Counted from the first letter of the stretch, positions 26,011 through 34,996 are shown. The stretch is DNA of 64,000 nt from Streptomyces sp. ALI-76-A (GCF_030287445.1 NZ_JASVWB010000002.1:7502001-7566000); one strand, 5' to 3'. Notes: generated by a model from the letters alone, not told the origin. Translations and numbers: made by a program.

Positions 26011-26324
26011 CCACCACCGCGCCCCTGACTCTCTTCGATGACGAGACCCCCACCGTCCAGGCAGCGAAGACAAAGACACCCGAACGACCGGAAGGCGTCT
26101 ACGGCCTCCGCCCCGCCGAAGCCCACCTCGTCACCACCCGCACCGGCGACCCCCACCATCCCGAACAGCGACCCCGCCTCTACCTCGTCGTGCACTGCCC
26201 CTACTGCGACCACCAGCACATCCACCCCGCAGGCCACACCGGCGAACCCCGCCTCTGCCCCCGCAACTCCCGCTGCATCGGCCAGACCAACGGCGCCTAC
26301 TACTTCCCGGCGGTGCACCAGTGA
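26007..26324 (+). CDS. Small zinc-finger-like protein
   Basis: The 105-residue product contains YLVVHCPYCDHQHIHPAGHT, then LCPRNSRCIG, a four-Cys/His arrangement likely to bind zinc. It directly precedes, and overlaps, the primase-helicase gene and may assist replication. Confidence 0.68.
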   Translation: MTTTAPLTLFDDETPTVQAAKTKTPERPEGVYGLRPAEAHLVTTRTGDPHHPEQRPRLYLVVHCPYCDHQHIHPAGHTGEPRLCPRNSRCIGQTNGAYYFPAVHQ

Positions 26325-28945
26325 CCACAGCACCCCACGCGCCCCAAGTGGCCGCAGACCTCGACCTCGTCAGAGCGTCCCTCGCCTACCACTACGCCGA
26401 CGCCCCAGGCCTCCTCTCCATCTGCTCCGACGCCGACCGCTGGGTCGGCCGCCGCTTCACCACCGACGAACTCGGCATCGCCTCCGCCGTCCGCTACATC
26501 GCAGACCTCGACACCCGCCACCCCAAAGGGATCTACGCCCAGGTCACCACCCTGCGCGAACACCCCACCAAGGGACGCGGTGGCAAAGACCTCGCCCACG
26601 CCCTCACCTGGCTATGGGCCGACGGCGACTACGGCAACATCGGCCACAAACCCGGCCTCGACGACATGCCCCACCCCCTCGACGCCGACCACGTCCGCGA
26701 GATCGTCGCCTCCGCCGGCCTGCCCGAACCGTCCGGCTGGGTCGACACCGGCGGCGGATGCAACCCCGTCTGGACCCTCGCCGAGAACTTCATCATCAGC
26801 GACGACGACCGTGCCGCCGTCGAGCACATGACCTCCGCCCTCCAGGCAATCCTCGGCGCCGCCGCCTACAGCCACGGCTGCACCTGGGACACCCAAGTCG
26901 GCAACCTCGACCGGCTCATGCGCATCCCCGGCACCGTCAACCGCAAGCACGACCAGCCCCGCCCCAGCCACAGCTACCCCGGCACCGGCGACGTCATCGA
27001 CCTCGCCGCCATGCGTGCCGCCATCACCCGCCTCGAACCAGCCGCCCGCGAACTCCTCGACCAGGCCGCCCGCGAAAAGCGCGCCCGCCAGGACGCACGC
27101 ACCGGCCGCCCCACCCCAGCCCCGACCACACCCCGCCGCAACGGCGCCTTCCCCCGCCCGGCCGGGAACGGAGTCTTCGACATCCTCGCCGCGGGCCTCA
27201 CCTTCCGCGACATCCTCGAACCCGAAGGCTGGACCTACCGCGGCACCGCAGCTGACGGACGGCAGAAGTGGCTACGCCCCGCCGGCACCGAAGGCTCAGC
27301 TGACAGCGAATACAGCCTCGTCTGCGACGACCACGTCGCCGTCAACTGGTCCGAGCGCTCCGGCCTCCCCGTCGGCCAGCAAGCCAGCGGAAAGAAGCTC
27401 ACCGTCCCCACCCTGTGGGCCCACCTCCACTACAACGGCGACGAACGCGCAGCCGTCCTCGACGTCCTCGCCTACGCCTTCGACCAGCCCTCCGGCAACG
27501 CACCCCGCAGCCTGCCCGCCCCCGTCCTCGACGAGATCCGCCGCCGCTGCAACCCGCCCGCCGCCAAGCCCCCGGCCGAAGACATCTGGCAGGTCATCGA
27601 AGACCCCACCGACGAAGAAGAGCCGGAGCCCGACGCGTCCGCACCCCCCGCCGCCCGCCCCGGCCTCCTCCCCGAAACGTTCTGGGCAGCCCGCCCGATC
27701 TTCCAGCACATCCGCCAAGCCGCCCACTCCCAAGGCTGCTCCGGCGACCTCGTCCTCTACAGCACACTCGCCCGCCTCTCCGGCATGCTCTCCCACCACA
27801 TCCGCGCCGTCACCGGCATCGGCGGCCGCGCCAGCCTCAACGTGTTCGCCGCCATGGTCGGCACCTCCGGCGCAGGCAAATCCATCGCCGCCGGCTGCGT
27901 CCGCGACCTCATGGCCCCCGCCGACGACGACTTCCGCGACGGCCTCCCCATCGGCACCGGCGAAGGCGTAGCCGAAGCGTTCATGGGCACCGTCGACGAG
28001 CCGACCGGCGAACTCCACCAGAAGGGCCCCTACAAGGGCGACCCCGTCATGGCGAAAGTCCGCAAGCAGGTCCGCCACAACGCGTTCTTCTATGTCGACG
28101 AAGGCCAGACCCTCGCCAAGCTCGCCGAACGCTCCGGCAGCATCCTCGGCGAAACCCTCCGACGCGCCGCCATCGGCGAGGCCCTCGGCCAGACCAACGC
28201 CTCCGAGGAACGCACCCGCTACATCGCCCCCGGCTCCTACAGCCTCGGACTCCTCGCAGGATTCCAGCCGTCCATCGCCACCGTGCTCCTCGCCGACGCG
28301 CACACCGGCACCCCGCAGCGCTTCTACTGGGGATGGGCTGATGACCCGTCCATCCCCGACGAGCCGCCGCCATTCCCCGGCCCCATCGAGCCGCACCCCG
28401 GCCGGCACCGCCCTGACCGTCCGGTCGACATCACCTTCCCGCAGCGCATCCGCAAGATGCTGTGGCAAGACCGCGTCGCCCGCGGACGCGGCGAGATCGA
28501 GGTAGCCGAACTCGACGGCCACGCCGGCCTGATGAAGGTCAAGCTCGCCGCCCTCTTCGCGCTCCTCGATGGCGGCCGCTACGAAGTCACCGAAGAGGAC
28601 TGGCAGCTGGCCGAGGTCGCGTGGGAGTCATCGTGCAAGGTCCGTGACGCGCTCGTCCTGCGGGCGCAGCGCGAGGCCGCCGCGGAAAAGCAGCGTGCCG
28701 AGGACGCGAAGGTCCACGCGGAACTGCGCTCCCACGTTGCGAAGAAGGACGCCGACCTCACCTTGGAGCGCGTCGCGCACCTTGTGCGCCGGCACGCCTC
28801 GACGGTCGGAGGGGTCACGTACGGGGCGTTGAAGAAGGCTCTGGCGTCCCGGGACCGGCCGGTTGCGGACAAGGCCGTGTCGCTCGCTGTGGCGCGTGGC
28901 TGGGTGTTCGAGGAGGGGGACCGGATCTGTGTCAAAACGGACTAA
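26321..28945 (+). CDS. Primase-helicase replication protein
   Basis: The 874-residue protein looks like a two-part replication enzyme. The N-terminal ~270 residues carry a primase-like pattern (LTWLWADGDYGNIGHKPG, then GWVDTGGGCNPVWTL). The C-terminal part has Walker A GTSGAGKS (514-521) and a Walker B-like FFYVDEGQT (Asp593), with the DUF3987/virulence-E style layout, then a C-terminal winged-helix-like tail (VTYGALKKALASRDRP). It probably primes and unwinds the element's DNA. GTG start coupled to the preceding gene. The downstream gap holds a candidate origin. Confidence 0.85.
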   Translation: MTTAPHAPQVAADLDLVRASLAYHYADAPGLLSICSDADRWVGRRFTTDELGIASAVRYIADLDTRHPKGIYAQVTTLREHPTKGRGGKDLAHALTWLWADGDYGNIGHKPGLDDMPHPLDADHVREIVASAGLPEPSGWVDTGGGCNPVWTLAENFIISDDDRAAVEHMTSALQAILGAAAYSHGCTWDTQVGNLDRLMRIPGTVNRKHDQPRPSHSYPGTGDVIDLAAMRAAITRLEPAARELLDQAAREKRARQDARTGRPTPAPTTPRRNGAFPRPAGNGVFDILAAGLTFRDILEPEGWTYRGTAADGRQKWLRPAGTEGSADSEYSLVCDDHVAVNWSERSGLPVGQQASGKKLTVPTLWAHLHYNGDERAAVLDVLAYAFDQPSGNAPRSLPAPVLDEIRRRCNPPAAKPPAEDIWQVIEDPTDEEEPEPDASAPPAARPGLLPETFWAARPIFQHIRQAAHSQGCSGDLVLYSTLARLSGMLSHHIRAVTGIGGRASLNVFAAMVGTSGAGKSIAAGCVRDLMAPADDDFRDGLPIGTGEGVAEAFMGTVDEPTGELHQKGPYKGDPVMAKVRKQVRHNAFFYVDEGQTLAKLAERSGSILGETLRRAAIGEALGQTNASEERTRYIAPGSYSLGLLAGFQPSIATVLLADAHTGTPQRFYWGWADDPSIPDEPPPFPGPIEPHPGRHRPDRPVDITFPQRIRKMLWQDRVARGRGEIEVAELDGHAGLMKVKLAALFALLDGGRYEVTEEDWQLAEVAWESSCKVRDALVLRAQREAAAEKQRAEDAKVHAELRSHVAKKDADLTLERVAHLVRRHASTVGGVTYGALKKALASRDRPVADKAVSLAVARGWVFEEGDRICVKTD

Positions 28946-28951
28946 TCGAAG

Positions 28952-29144
28952 GTGGACAAGCTCGTGTCCACGTCCACCTTTTTCCCCGAGGTGGACAGGT
29001 GGACATCTGTCCACCACCCCCTGTGTCGGAAAAGAAGGCCTCAAAAATATCTCAACTATCTATAACAAAACGGACATCTTCTCTTTCACGCACTACGCGA
29101 GACAGGGGGTGGTGGACACGCGTCCACCTTGTCCACCTGTCCAC
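28952..29144. other. Candidate replication origin: ten GTCCAC/GTGGAC copies around an A+T-rich core
   Basis: Copies of GTGGAC or GTCCAC start at 28952, 28966, 28972, 28991, 28999 and 29009, then at 29112, 29122, 29131 and 29139. A 16-bp perfect inverted repeat, GTCCACCACCCCCTGT (29009-29024) with its complement at 29102-29117, brackets a segment (about 29030-29095) far richer in A+T than the rest of the element. Iterons plus an unwinding element directly after the replication gene is a classic origin layout. Confidence 0.7.
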
Positions 29145-29232
29145 CTCCTTTACTCGTGAACTATCTCCCCTCGGCAACCGCCTGCCCGCACCACCCAGCC
29201 CACCCACCACCCCACCCACGAAAGACACGCCC

Positions 29233-29610
29233 ATGACCAACACCGACCCCCGCATCCGTCAACTCGCCGAAGCCCGCCAGCAACACGGCCACCAGCCCTA
29301 CGGCTCGACCGCCCGCTGGGACAACCTCAAGCCCGACGAGCAGCAGCTCTTCCTCACCGAGGCCACCGCCTGGCTCGCCGCTGCCGTCGCCGCCGGGATC
29401 GCCCCGCCCGCCGAACGCCCCACACCCGACCACAACGCCGTCTGGGTCGACGAGGAGGGCTTCCTCTACGGCGAGTACCAGACCAGCCCGCCGACCCCGC
29501 TCGCCGAAGCCGCGATCCTCCGGCTGGTCTGGGCGTCCGAAGTCTGCTCCGAGAAGCGAGAGATGGAAGAGCAGGGCACCACCTTCCGGCTCCTCGGCTG
29601 GAGCGAGTGA
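29233..29610 (+). CDS. Unknown element protein
   Basis: The 125-residue protein (MTNTDPRIRQLAEARQQHGH; AVWVDEEGFLYGEYQT) is the first gene after the candidate origin. It has no strong SD and no recognised domain. Overlaps the DUF4326 gene (TGATG). Confidence 0.7.
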   Translation: MTNTDPRIRQLAEARQQHGHQPYGSTARWDNLKPDEQQLFLTEATAWLAAAVAAGIAPPAERPTPDHNAVWVDEEGFLYGEYQTSPPTPLAEAAILRLVWASEVCSEKREMEEQGTTFRLLGWSE

Positions 29611-30032
29611 TGAGTCGACAGGCCACCCTCGACGGCCCCCGCCGCATCCAACGCCGCCGCACCAAAGGCTGGCGCGCACCCGCCGGCGCCGTCTACGTCG
29701 GACGCGGCACCCGCTGGGGCAACCCCTGCACCCAAATCCGCACGCCCGCCCTCGACGGCTCCGAGTGGGAGCACGAAGGCCGCCTCGGCAAGACCTCCGG
29801 CCAGCACCACGCCTACGTCCACCCCGACAAGACCATCACCTCGCACCTCGTCCAGGACGCCACCCGCGAGCAAGCCGTCGCCATGTACCGCCGCTTCATC
29901 GAGCAGCGTCCATCCCTGGCCGAAGCGGCACGCGCCGAGCTGGCCGGCCGCGACCTCATGTGCTGGTGCCCGACCGACCAGCCCTGCCACGCCGACGTGC
30001 TGCTGGAGATCGCCAACCAGCCCGCCACCTGA
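29610..30032 (+). CDS. DUF4326-family phage protein
   Basis: The 140-residue protein has the DUF4326 features: AVYVGRGTRWGNPC at the start and GRDLMCWCPTDQPCHADVLL at the end. The Cys/His cluster (CWC...CH) suggests metal binding. The family is common in phages and plasmids; no role is established to my knowledge. Confidence 0.85.
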   Translation: MSRQATLDGPRRIQRRRTKGWRAPAGAVYVGRGTRWGNPCTQIRTPALDGSEWEHEGRLGKTSGQHHAYVHPDKTITSHLVQDATREQAVAMYRRFIEQRPSLAEAARAELAGRDLMCWCPTDQPCHADVLLEIANQPAT

Positions 30033-30130
30033 CCGCCGCCGCCCCCGCTCCCACCGGCCCCCCGCACAAACGATCCCTACCGCGTGGCCAACAGCAACCC
30101 CACACCAACCCCGGAAGGACCACCAGCGTC

Positions 30131-30571
30131 ATGACCAACCAGCCGTACACCGACGACGACCTCCGAGCCGAGGCCGCCCGCATCCACAAGCAGTTCACTG
30201 CCCAGCCAGACGAAGGCTTGGTCGGCGAGGTGATGGAGTCCGGCTACGTCCCCTCCGTCGAGACCAGCGAGGACGGTAGCGCCCGCACCTGGGTCGAGCT
30301 GCTGGAGCCCGACGGCGATGAAACTCCGGAGTACGCGAAGGCGCAGCGCGCCGTAACTGATCTGATCCGCGGCGCTGCCGACGTTTCCGGGTGGGCCGTC
30401 GCGCTCGGCGCGGATGGCCTCGTCCCCGACGAGGAGCACGTCGACATCCCCAGTGCCAACGGCGTGATCGGGGTGCGGATCCACTTCGCGTTTCACCCGG
30501 CGATGCCGGAGGAGATGCGCGCCTCGGTGATCGAGGCCGTGCACTTGGAGACCGCCGCTCCGACCGCCTGA
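30131..30571 (+). CDS. Unknown element protein
   Basis: The 146-residue acidic product (MTNQPYTDDDLRAEAARIHK) has an alpha/beta-looking C-terminal half (NGVIGVRIHFAFHPAMPEE). Preceded by a GGAAGG site. Function unknown. Confidence 0.72.
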   Translation: MTNQPYTDDDLRAEAARIHKQFTAQPDEGLVGEVMESGYVPSVETSEDGSARTWVELLEPDGDETPEYAKAQRAVTDLIRGAADVSGWAVALGADGLVPDEEHVDIPSANGVIGVRIHFAFHPAMPEEMRASVIEAVHLETAAPTA

Positions 30572-30621
30572 TCCTGCCGCCGCCGGCATCACACCCCACC
30601 CCGGAAAGGACCACCACCGAC

Positions 30622-31206
30622 ATGACCACGCAGAACCCCACCGACGGCCCCATCCACACCTGGTTCAGCCTCAGCTACAGCAACTACCAGGTCCTCCACC
30701 GCACGCTCATGCAGTCGATGCCTACCGCGTGGCAGGAGCGCATGGTCGCCTGCCTCGAAGAACTCGCCGACGCCTACCGGCACATCGAGCAGCCGGAGGC
30801 CTTCAAGGTCGAGGCCGCAACCGAGCACATCGTCAACGAGATGACGCCCGTCCAACTCGACGAGGCCGGGATCACCGAGGACGAGTACGACGAGCCCGTT
30901 CCCGAGGACCTGTCGCCGTTCGACCTGGCCGAGTGGCGGGACGAGCACGAGAAGCCGGAGCCGACCTACTCCCGCGACGGCGAGGAGCTCGACGTGCACG
31001 AGCGCGTGATGCTCCCGGCCGCCGACCCGGTGCCGCACTACAACCGCGGCCGGACGTACATCGAGCCGCGCCTGCCCAAGCCCAAGGAGGGCACCTGGTG
31101 CTCCTTCGGTGAGGGCGACGCCCCCGGTGCGGGCTGCATCCTGCCCGCCGGTCACGAGCCCGCGAACCGGCACGTGGTCGTCCCCGGCGACGTCGACGAC
31201 GAATGA
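30622..31206 (+). CDS. Unknown acidic element protein
   Basis: The 194-residue product (MTTQNPTDGPIHTWFSLSYS) has a helical first half and a C-terminal TWCSFGEGDAPGAGCILPAG segment ending in His (NRHVVV), a pattern found in short metal-binding tails of Streptomyces element proteins. GGAAAGG site upstream. Confidence 0.72.
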   Translation: MTTQNPTDGPIHTWFSLSYSNYQVLHRTLMQSMPTAWQERMVACLEELADAYRHIEQPEAFKVEAATEHIVNEMTPVQLDEAGITEDEYDEPVPEDLSPFDLAEWRDEHEKPEPTYSRDGEELDVHERVMLPAADPVPHYNRGRTYIEPRLPKPKEGTWCSFGEGDAPGAGCILPAGHEPANRHVVVPGDVDDE

Positions 31207-31216
31207 CCCCGTGGCA

Positions 31217-31249
31217 CCGGCCGCCGCTGTTCGACCCAGCGGCGGCCGG
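31217..31249 (+). terminator. GC hairpin in gene gap
   Basis: Perfect 12-bp stem CCGGCCGCCGCT/AGCGGCGGCCGG, 9-base loop, no T-tract. Confidence 0.5.
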
Positions 31250-31300
31250 CCGCCCCTCGACCCTAGCCCGCCCGCCGGGCACGACCGAAAGAAGCCACCG

Positions 31301-32224
31301 ATGACCACCGACCCGACCCCCGCCGTCGAAGTCTGGGCGCGCATGCTGTGCGCCGCCGACGTCCACGTCTACGGCACCGACCACCCCACCTGGCAGCAGC
31401 TGGCCGGCGAGCCCGGCAGCCGTATCCGGGACGACTACCGCAAGGCCGCCGCCTGGCTGCTGCCGCGGCTGACCGTGTCTGCCGTGGCGCCCGCCACCGA
31501 CCGGGCCGCGCTCCGCGACGCGCTCCGCCGCGCCATCTGTGAGGCCAGCGGCTTCGAGTTCGACGACGACGGCATCGAACCGGACGAGTACGGCGAGCAC
31601 GCCGACGCGGTCCTGGCCGTGCTGCCGCCGACCGCCGACCGGGCCGCCTCCGTCTGCATCTGCGGGCACGCGGAACAGCAGCACTTCGAGGACGTGTGCA
31701 TCACCGAGATCACAGGCTGCGACTGCGGCGACTACCTGACGCCTGAAGCCGCAGGCGAGGTCATCGCCCGCTGGAGGACGGCAGCTCTTCAGGCACGCGC
31801 CGACCGTGCCGCCGTGCTGGAGGAAGCCGCCGAGGCACTGGGCCGCATGGACTACGACACGGACAGCAACGACTACGGCTACGACACGTACCGCGACGCC
31901 TGGAACGGCGGCGTGATGGACGGCGCAGGCCTGCTGCGCCGGATGGCTGCCGAGTCCGTGCCCGCCGACACGGGACACACCGGCGGCGAGACGCAGCAGG
32001 CCGCCCGGTGCAGCGCCGCCGTCCTCAACCGCCCCCACGGCCCGCACTCCTGGGAGCCGCAGCCCGACATACGGCCCGTCCGCTGCCCCGGCGCCTGCAA
32101 GTGCGATCACCCAGACGCCGAGCACAGCGTGTACGGCTGCGCCGACGGATGCGCCTGCGAGTACCTGCCCAGCCGGAAGCCCGCCGTCGGGGCACAGCAG
32201 CAGCCGAAGGAGACCCGGCCGTGA
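31301..32224 (+). CDS. Cys-rich element protein with mosaic tail
   Basis: The 307-residue product has a helical N-terminal part (VWARMLCAADVHVYGTDHPT; DYRKAAAWLLPRL). Two similar Cys clusters follow (VCICGHAEQQHFEDVCITEI...CDCGDYL and CKCDHPDAEHSVYGCADGCA...CEYL). They look like duplicated metal-binding knuckles of the C-x-C-x(3-4)-H type. Function unknown. Confidence 0.72.
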   Translation: MTTDPTPAVEVWARMLCAADVHVYGTDHPTWQQLAGEPGSRIRDDYRKAAAWLLPRLTVSAVAPATDRAALRDALRRAICEASGFEFDDDGIEPDEYGEHADAVLAVLPPTADRAASVCICGHAEQQHFEDVCITEITGCDCGDYLTPEAAGEVIARWRTAALQARADRAAVLEEAAEALGRMDYDTDSNDYGYDTYRDAWNGGVMDGAGLLRRMAAESVPADTGHTGGETQQAARCSAAVLNRPHGPHSWEPQPDIRPVRCPGACKCDHPDAEHSVYGCADGCACEYLPSRKPAVGAQQQPKETRP

Positions 32225-32400
32225 CGAGCCTCGCCGACCGCCGTACCGCCGCCCTCACCGCACTCGCCCAACGGACACCGCCCGCCCAGCAGGCTTACCC
32301 CGGAGAGACCCAGCCGTCCGACGACCTGCCCGACGACCCGTCGCAGGCAACGGCCTACCTCGCCGCGACCCGCTGGCTGGACAGCGAGGACCCGTCGTGA
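32221..32400 (+). CDS. Small element protein
   Basis: The 59-residue GTG-start product (MTSLADRRTAALTALAQRTP) is coupled on both sides by four-base overlaps. No domain. Confidence 0.6.
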   Translation: MTSLADRRTAALTALAQRTPPAQQAYPGETQPSDDLPDDPSQATAYLAATRWLDSEDPS

Positions 32401-32672
32401 TCGCCGAGGCGGTCGACACCGTGTGGACGCTCGGCTGGGCGCTCCTCGTGTGGATCGTCCTCACCGCGGCGGTGGCCACGCTCGCCGGGTGGACGGTGGT
32501 GGCCGCCGTGGTGTGGGCGTGCCGGGCGCTGTGGCGGGGCGTGGCGGGGGTCAGGGCGCTCGTACAGCACTCCGAGGCCCCCGCGTTGCTCCCCGAGCCT
32601 CACAAGCCGTCAGAACGCCACACAGCCGCTCCCGCCCCGACGTGGGCCCGAACCGACAAGGACGCCGCATGA
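32397..32672 (+). CDS. Small membrane protein
   Basis: The 91-residue GTG-start product has a long or double transmembrane region (residues ~10-45, ALLVWIVLTAAVATLAGWTV) and a polar C-terminus. Coupled by overlaps. Function unknown. Confidence 0.65.
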   Translation: MIAEAVDTVWTLGWALLVWIVLTAAVATLAGWTVVAAVVWACRALWRGVAGVRALVQHSEAPALLPEPHKPSERHTAAPAPTWARTDKDAA

Positions 32673-32929
32673 CCCTCGCCGAGCTCCGCGCCCAACTCGA
32701 CGCCCTCAACCTGCCCGACAACACCCTCGTCGTCCTCGCCAAAGACGCCGAAGGCAACGGCCACTCCCCGCTCGTCGAAGCCGACCACGCCATGTACCTC
32801 GCCGACACCACCTGGTCCGGCGAGCGCTACATGCCCGAGGCCCAGCGCCTCGCCGAACGGAACCCCGACGACTGGACGCAGGCCCCAGACGACGCGGTGC
32901 CCGCGATCTTCCTCTGGCCCACGAACTGA
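32669..32929 (+). CDS. Conserved small element protein
   Basis: The 86-residue product MTLAELRAQLDALNLPDNTL followed by VVLAKDAEGNGHSPL resembles small phage proteins with a helix plus a beta-strand unit. Function unknown. Confidence 0.7.
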   Translation: MTLAELRAQLDALNLPDNTLVVLAKDAEGNGHSPLVEADHAMYLADTTWSGERYMPEAQRLAERNPDDWTQAPDDAVPAIFLWPTN

Positions 32930-32941
32930 CCCCACCCCCGT

Positions 32942-32973
32942 GGCGCCGGGTCCCGCCACCCCGGCCCGGCGCC
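32942..32973 (+). terminator. GC hairpin in gene gap
   Basis: Perfect 9-bp stem GGCGCCGGG/CCCGGCGCC, no T-tract. Confidence 0.45.
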
Positions 32974-32995
32974 CCCAACCAGCAAGGAACCAGAC

Positions 32996-33193
32996 ATGAC
33001 CGCCCCGTCGCCCCGTGACCGTCTCCTCCGCGCCGGCCTCTCCGCAGGCTTCGCCGACCTCGTCCTCCGGGAGCACGCCCACATGCTCGCCGAGACCATC
33101 CGCCACCGGGACTACGACCCAGGAGCGGTGGAGCCGGTGCACTTGACCGTCCAGGCCGACGCCGACTTGATCGACCCCGAGGTGCAGCCGTGA
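32996..33193 (+). CDS. Small helical element protein
   Basis: The 65-residue product (PRDRLLRAGLSAGFADLVLR EHAHMLAE) is helical. AAGGAA site upstream; GTGA overlap with the next small gene. Confidence 0.6.
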   Translation: MTAPSPRDRLLRAGLSAGFADLVLREHAHMLAETIRHRDYDPGAVEPVHLTVQADADLIDPEVQP

Positions 33194-33300
33194 CTCTCGT
33201 CCCCGCGCACGCCCGCCCCTGGCGCTGCCGCTGCGGCCACCGCCACGACCCCACCGCCACCATCTGCCGCTTCACCGGAATCCCACGGGACTGGACATGA
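33190..33300 (+). CDS. Tiny 36-residue zinc-knuckle-like protein
   Basis: GTG 33190 to TGA 33300 encodes MTLVPAHARPWRCRCGHRHD, then PTATICRFTG and IPRDWT. It overlaps the preceding stop and the following ATG by four bases each, exactly as all neighbours do. The C-x-C-G-H...C pattern is a half zinc ribbon. It is easily missed because of its length. Confidence 0.6.
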   Translation: MTLVPAHARPWRCRCGHRHDPTATICRFTGIPRDWT

Positions 33301-33785
33301 CCGACGACGCGCGCGACATCCGCCGAGCGAGCCTCCGCAACCTCCTCGACCGCGCAGCCCGCGGCGCCCTCGTCAACCCCGACGAAGGCGCCCTCCTCCG
33401 CCAGCACGTCGAAGCCGAGATCCGCGCCGCCGACCAGCTGCTCCACCGGGAGCGCACTGACACCGAGGCCATCGCCCGGGTGCGGACGTGGGCGCAGGCC
33501 GCCATCGACGCAGGTGATACCGGACCCGGCGTAGCAATCGGACGACTCGTGATCAGCGTGATCGACGAGCTGACGAACAACGCTGAACAACCCGGGCGAA
33601 CAACCGTGAACAACCCGGCAGCGACCCAAGCGACCGAACCCCGCGAGCACTGCGGCCACCTTGCACCCACCACACTCCTCACCACCCGCCCCACCGAATG
33701 CGTCCTCCCACCCGGACACTCCGGCAGCCACGCCGACGACCGCGGCTGCCGCTGGTGGCCCATCCCCGACCAGGAGCAGCCGTGA
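33297..33785 (+). CDS. Conserved coiled-coil element protein
   Basis: The 162-residue product has the phage-type N-terminal block RRASLRNLLDRAARGALVNP followed by EGALLRQHVEAEIRAADQLL, a helical hairpin or coiled coil. The C-terminal tail has a Cys/His motif (CVLPPGHSGSHADD). An Asn-rich stretch (TNNAEQPGRTTVNNPA) is encoded by four GAACAAC repeats at 33575-33616. Function unknown. Confidence 0.75.
   Translation: MTDDARDIRRASLRNLLDRAARGALVNPDEGALLRQHVEAEIRAADQLLHRERTDTEAIARVRTWAQAAIDAGDTGPGVAIGRLVISVIDELTNNAEQPGRTTVNNPAATQATEPREHCGHLAPTTLLTTRPTECVLPPGHSGSHADDRGCRWWPIPDQEQP
33575..33616. repeat. Cluster of four GAACAAC(CC) repeats
   Basis: GAACAAC begins at 33575, 33585, 33598 and 33608. The same motif recurs inside the SpdB-like gene at 37406, 37415 and 37523. 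A 12-mer, GAACAACGCTGA, is shared between 33575 and 37523. Confidence 0.6.
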
Positions 33786-33916
33786 CAGCCGTCGTCCCGT
33801 GCAGCAGCAAGGGCCGCCCCGGATGGGTGAAGGTCGTCAAAGGCGGCCAGTACGAATGCGTGCGCTGCGGCCGCCGCTGGCCGATGGGGCAGGGCAGCAG
33901 CCACCCGCAGGACTGA
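33782..33916 (+). CDS. Small Cys-pair protein (44 residues)
   Basis: GTG 33782 overlaps the previous stop. The product contains KVVKGGQYECVRCGRRWPMG, a short zinc-finger-like C-x-x-C unit. Function unknown. Confidence 0.6.
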   Translation: MTAVVPCSSKGRPGWVKVVKGGQYECVRCGRRWPMGQGSSHPQD

Positions 33917-33938
33917 CCTGCGTGGCATCCTGTGTCGC

Positions 33939-33967
33939 GAGCGCCCCTTGCGCGGCAGGGGGCGCTC
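33939..33967 (+). terminator. GC hairpin in gene gap
   Basis: Perfect 9-bp stem GAGCGCCCC/GGGGCGCTC. The 242-bp gap around it (33917-34158) shows no gene. Confidence 0.5.
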
Positions 33968-34158
33968 ACGCATTCGAACACGACGCGGCCCGCCAGCCAG
34001 TACCCCTACGGCCGGCGGGCCGAGCACCCCCAAGGGTGCCCCTCGCGAGGACCACGACCGTAAGCCCACACCCGGCCGAACCGAAAGATGTCGGCCCCAT
34101 TGACCTGAAACCATCGCACAGGCAGCCTGAACCCCCACGCACCAGGCAAGGGGGACCC

Positions 34159-34329
34159 ATGCCCGACAGCCACCGTGTCATCAGCCGCAAATACCCCGAC
34201 GACCGCCGCGTCATCGCCGTCGTCGAGGACACCGACACCCCTGACCGGAAGAGCGACGACGAGATCCTCGACGCGATGGAGGAATGGGGCCGCGAGCGCC
34301 AGCTCCGCGCGGTGGAGGACCCTGAGTAG
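34159..34329 (+). CDS. Small element protein
   Basis: The 56-residue product (MPDSHRVISRKYPDDRRVIA...DDEILDAMEEWGRERQLR) has a strand-helix pattern. GGGGGA ribosome site upstream. Function unknown; convergent with the next gene. Confidence 0.6.
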   Translation: MPDSHRVISRKYPDDRRVIAVVEDTDTPDRKSDDEILDAMEEWGRERQLRAVEDPE

Positions 34330-34330
34330 G

Positions 34331-34546
34331 TCAGTGCTCCCACACGTCTGGTCCGCCACCCCGCCACTCGATCAGCCCCGACCCGGCGACGTCCAGCTCG
34401 TCCCAGCCCTCCAGGCCGGCGTGCTGCAAGAACACCGTCAGATCCTGCAACGAGTACGCAGTCCCGAGGATCTTCCCGTCGACACGCACCCGGCGGCCGC
34501 CCGTCTCGGAGGGCGGGTACACGATCACGGGGCGGTCGGAAGCCAT
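34331..34546 (-). CDS. Small minus-strand element protein
   Basis: The 71-residue product (MASDRPVIVYPPSETGGRRV...LQDLTVFLQHAGLEGWDEL) is a compact alpha/beta unit. Its stop is one base past the convergent gene's stop. Function unknown. Confidence 0.62.
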   Translation of the reverse strand: MASDRPVIVYPPSETGGRRVRVDGKILGTAYSLQDLTVFLQHAGLEGWDELDVAGSGLIEWRGGGPDVWEH

Positions 34547-34697
34547 GACCCCAGCGTCACCCCGGCGAGGTGGCCGCGCATGCGGGGGGCGTCTGTCGGT
34601 GGCGGCGGGTAGCGTGTGGGTGCTGGCTGTCGCAAGCTGCTGCCGACAGGCTGGCCCGCTCTCGACCCGGGAGGGTACGGGGCGGAGGACAGCATGA

Positions 34698-34726
34698 CGC
34701 CCGGCCGCGTGAACCGTGGCCGGGCG
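34698..34726 (-). terminator. Hairpin after the minus-strand HTH operon
   Basis: Perfect 9-bp stem CGCCCGGCC/GGCCGGGCG just beyond the stop at 34742. No T-tract in the minus direction. Confidence 0.5.
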
Positions 34727-34741
34727 TAGCTGTAGGCGGGC

Positions 34742-34996
34742 CTACTCGGCGGCCAACCGCTCCCGGTATGCGGCCTCACCCTGCATGCGGTATTTGCTGA
34801 CCACGGACTGCGAGACGCCCAACCCCTCGGCGACTTCGGCTGTGGTGAGGCCCTGCTCGACGGCCAGGTAAACGCGGATCTTGAACCGGGTGTCGGCGTC
34901 CTGCGCGGCCTCATACGACAGTCGGACGTCCGCGTGCAGCGCTTCACGGACGTGCGGCGGCCAGTCGATCCGCTTCCGCGCCGTCACGGACGCCAT
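34742..34996 (-). CDS. Small helix-turn-helix protein
   Basis: The 84-residue product has a clear HTH, GLTTAEVAEGLGVSQSVVSK YRMQGE, after a helical N-terminus. It is the third gene of a minus-strand operon and overlaps the preceding gene by 13 bases. Probably a DNA-binding regulator within the element. Confidence 0.72.
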   Translation of the reverse strand: MASVTARKRIDWPPHVREALHADVRLSYEAAQDADTRFKIRVYLAVEQGLTTAEVAEGLGVSQSVVSKYRMQGEAAYRERLAAE

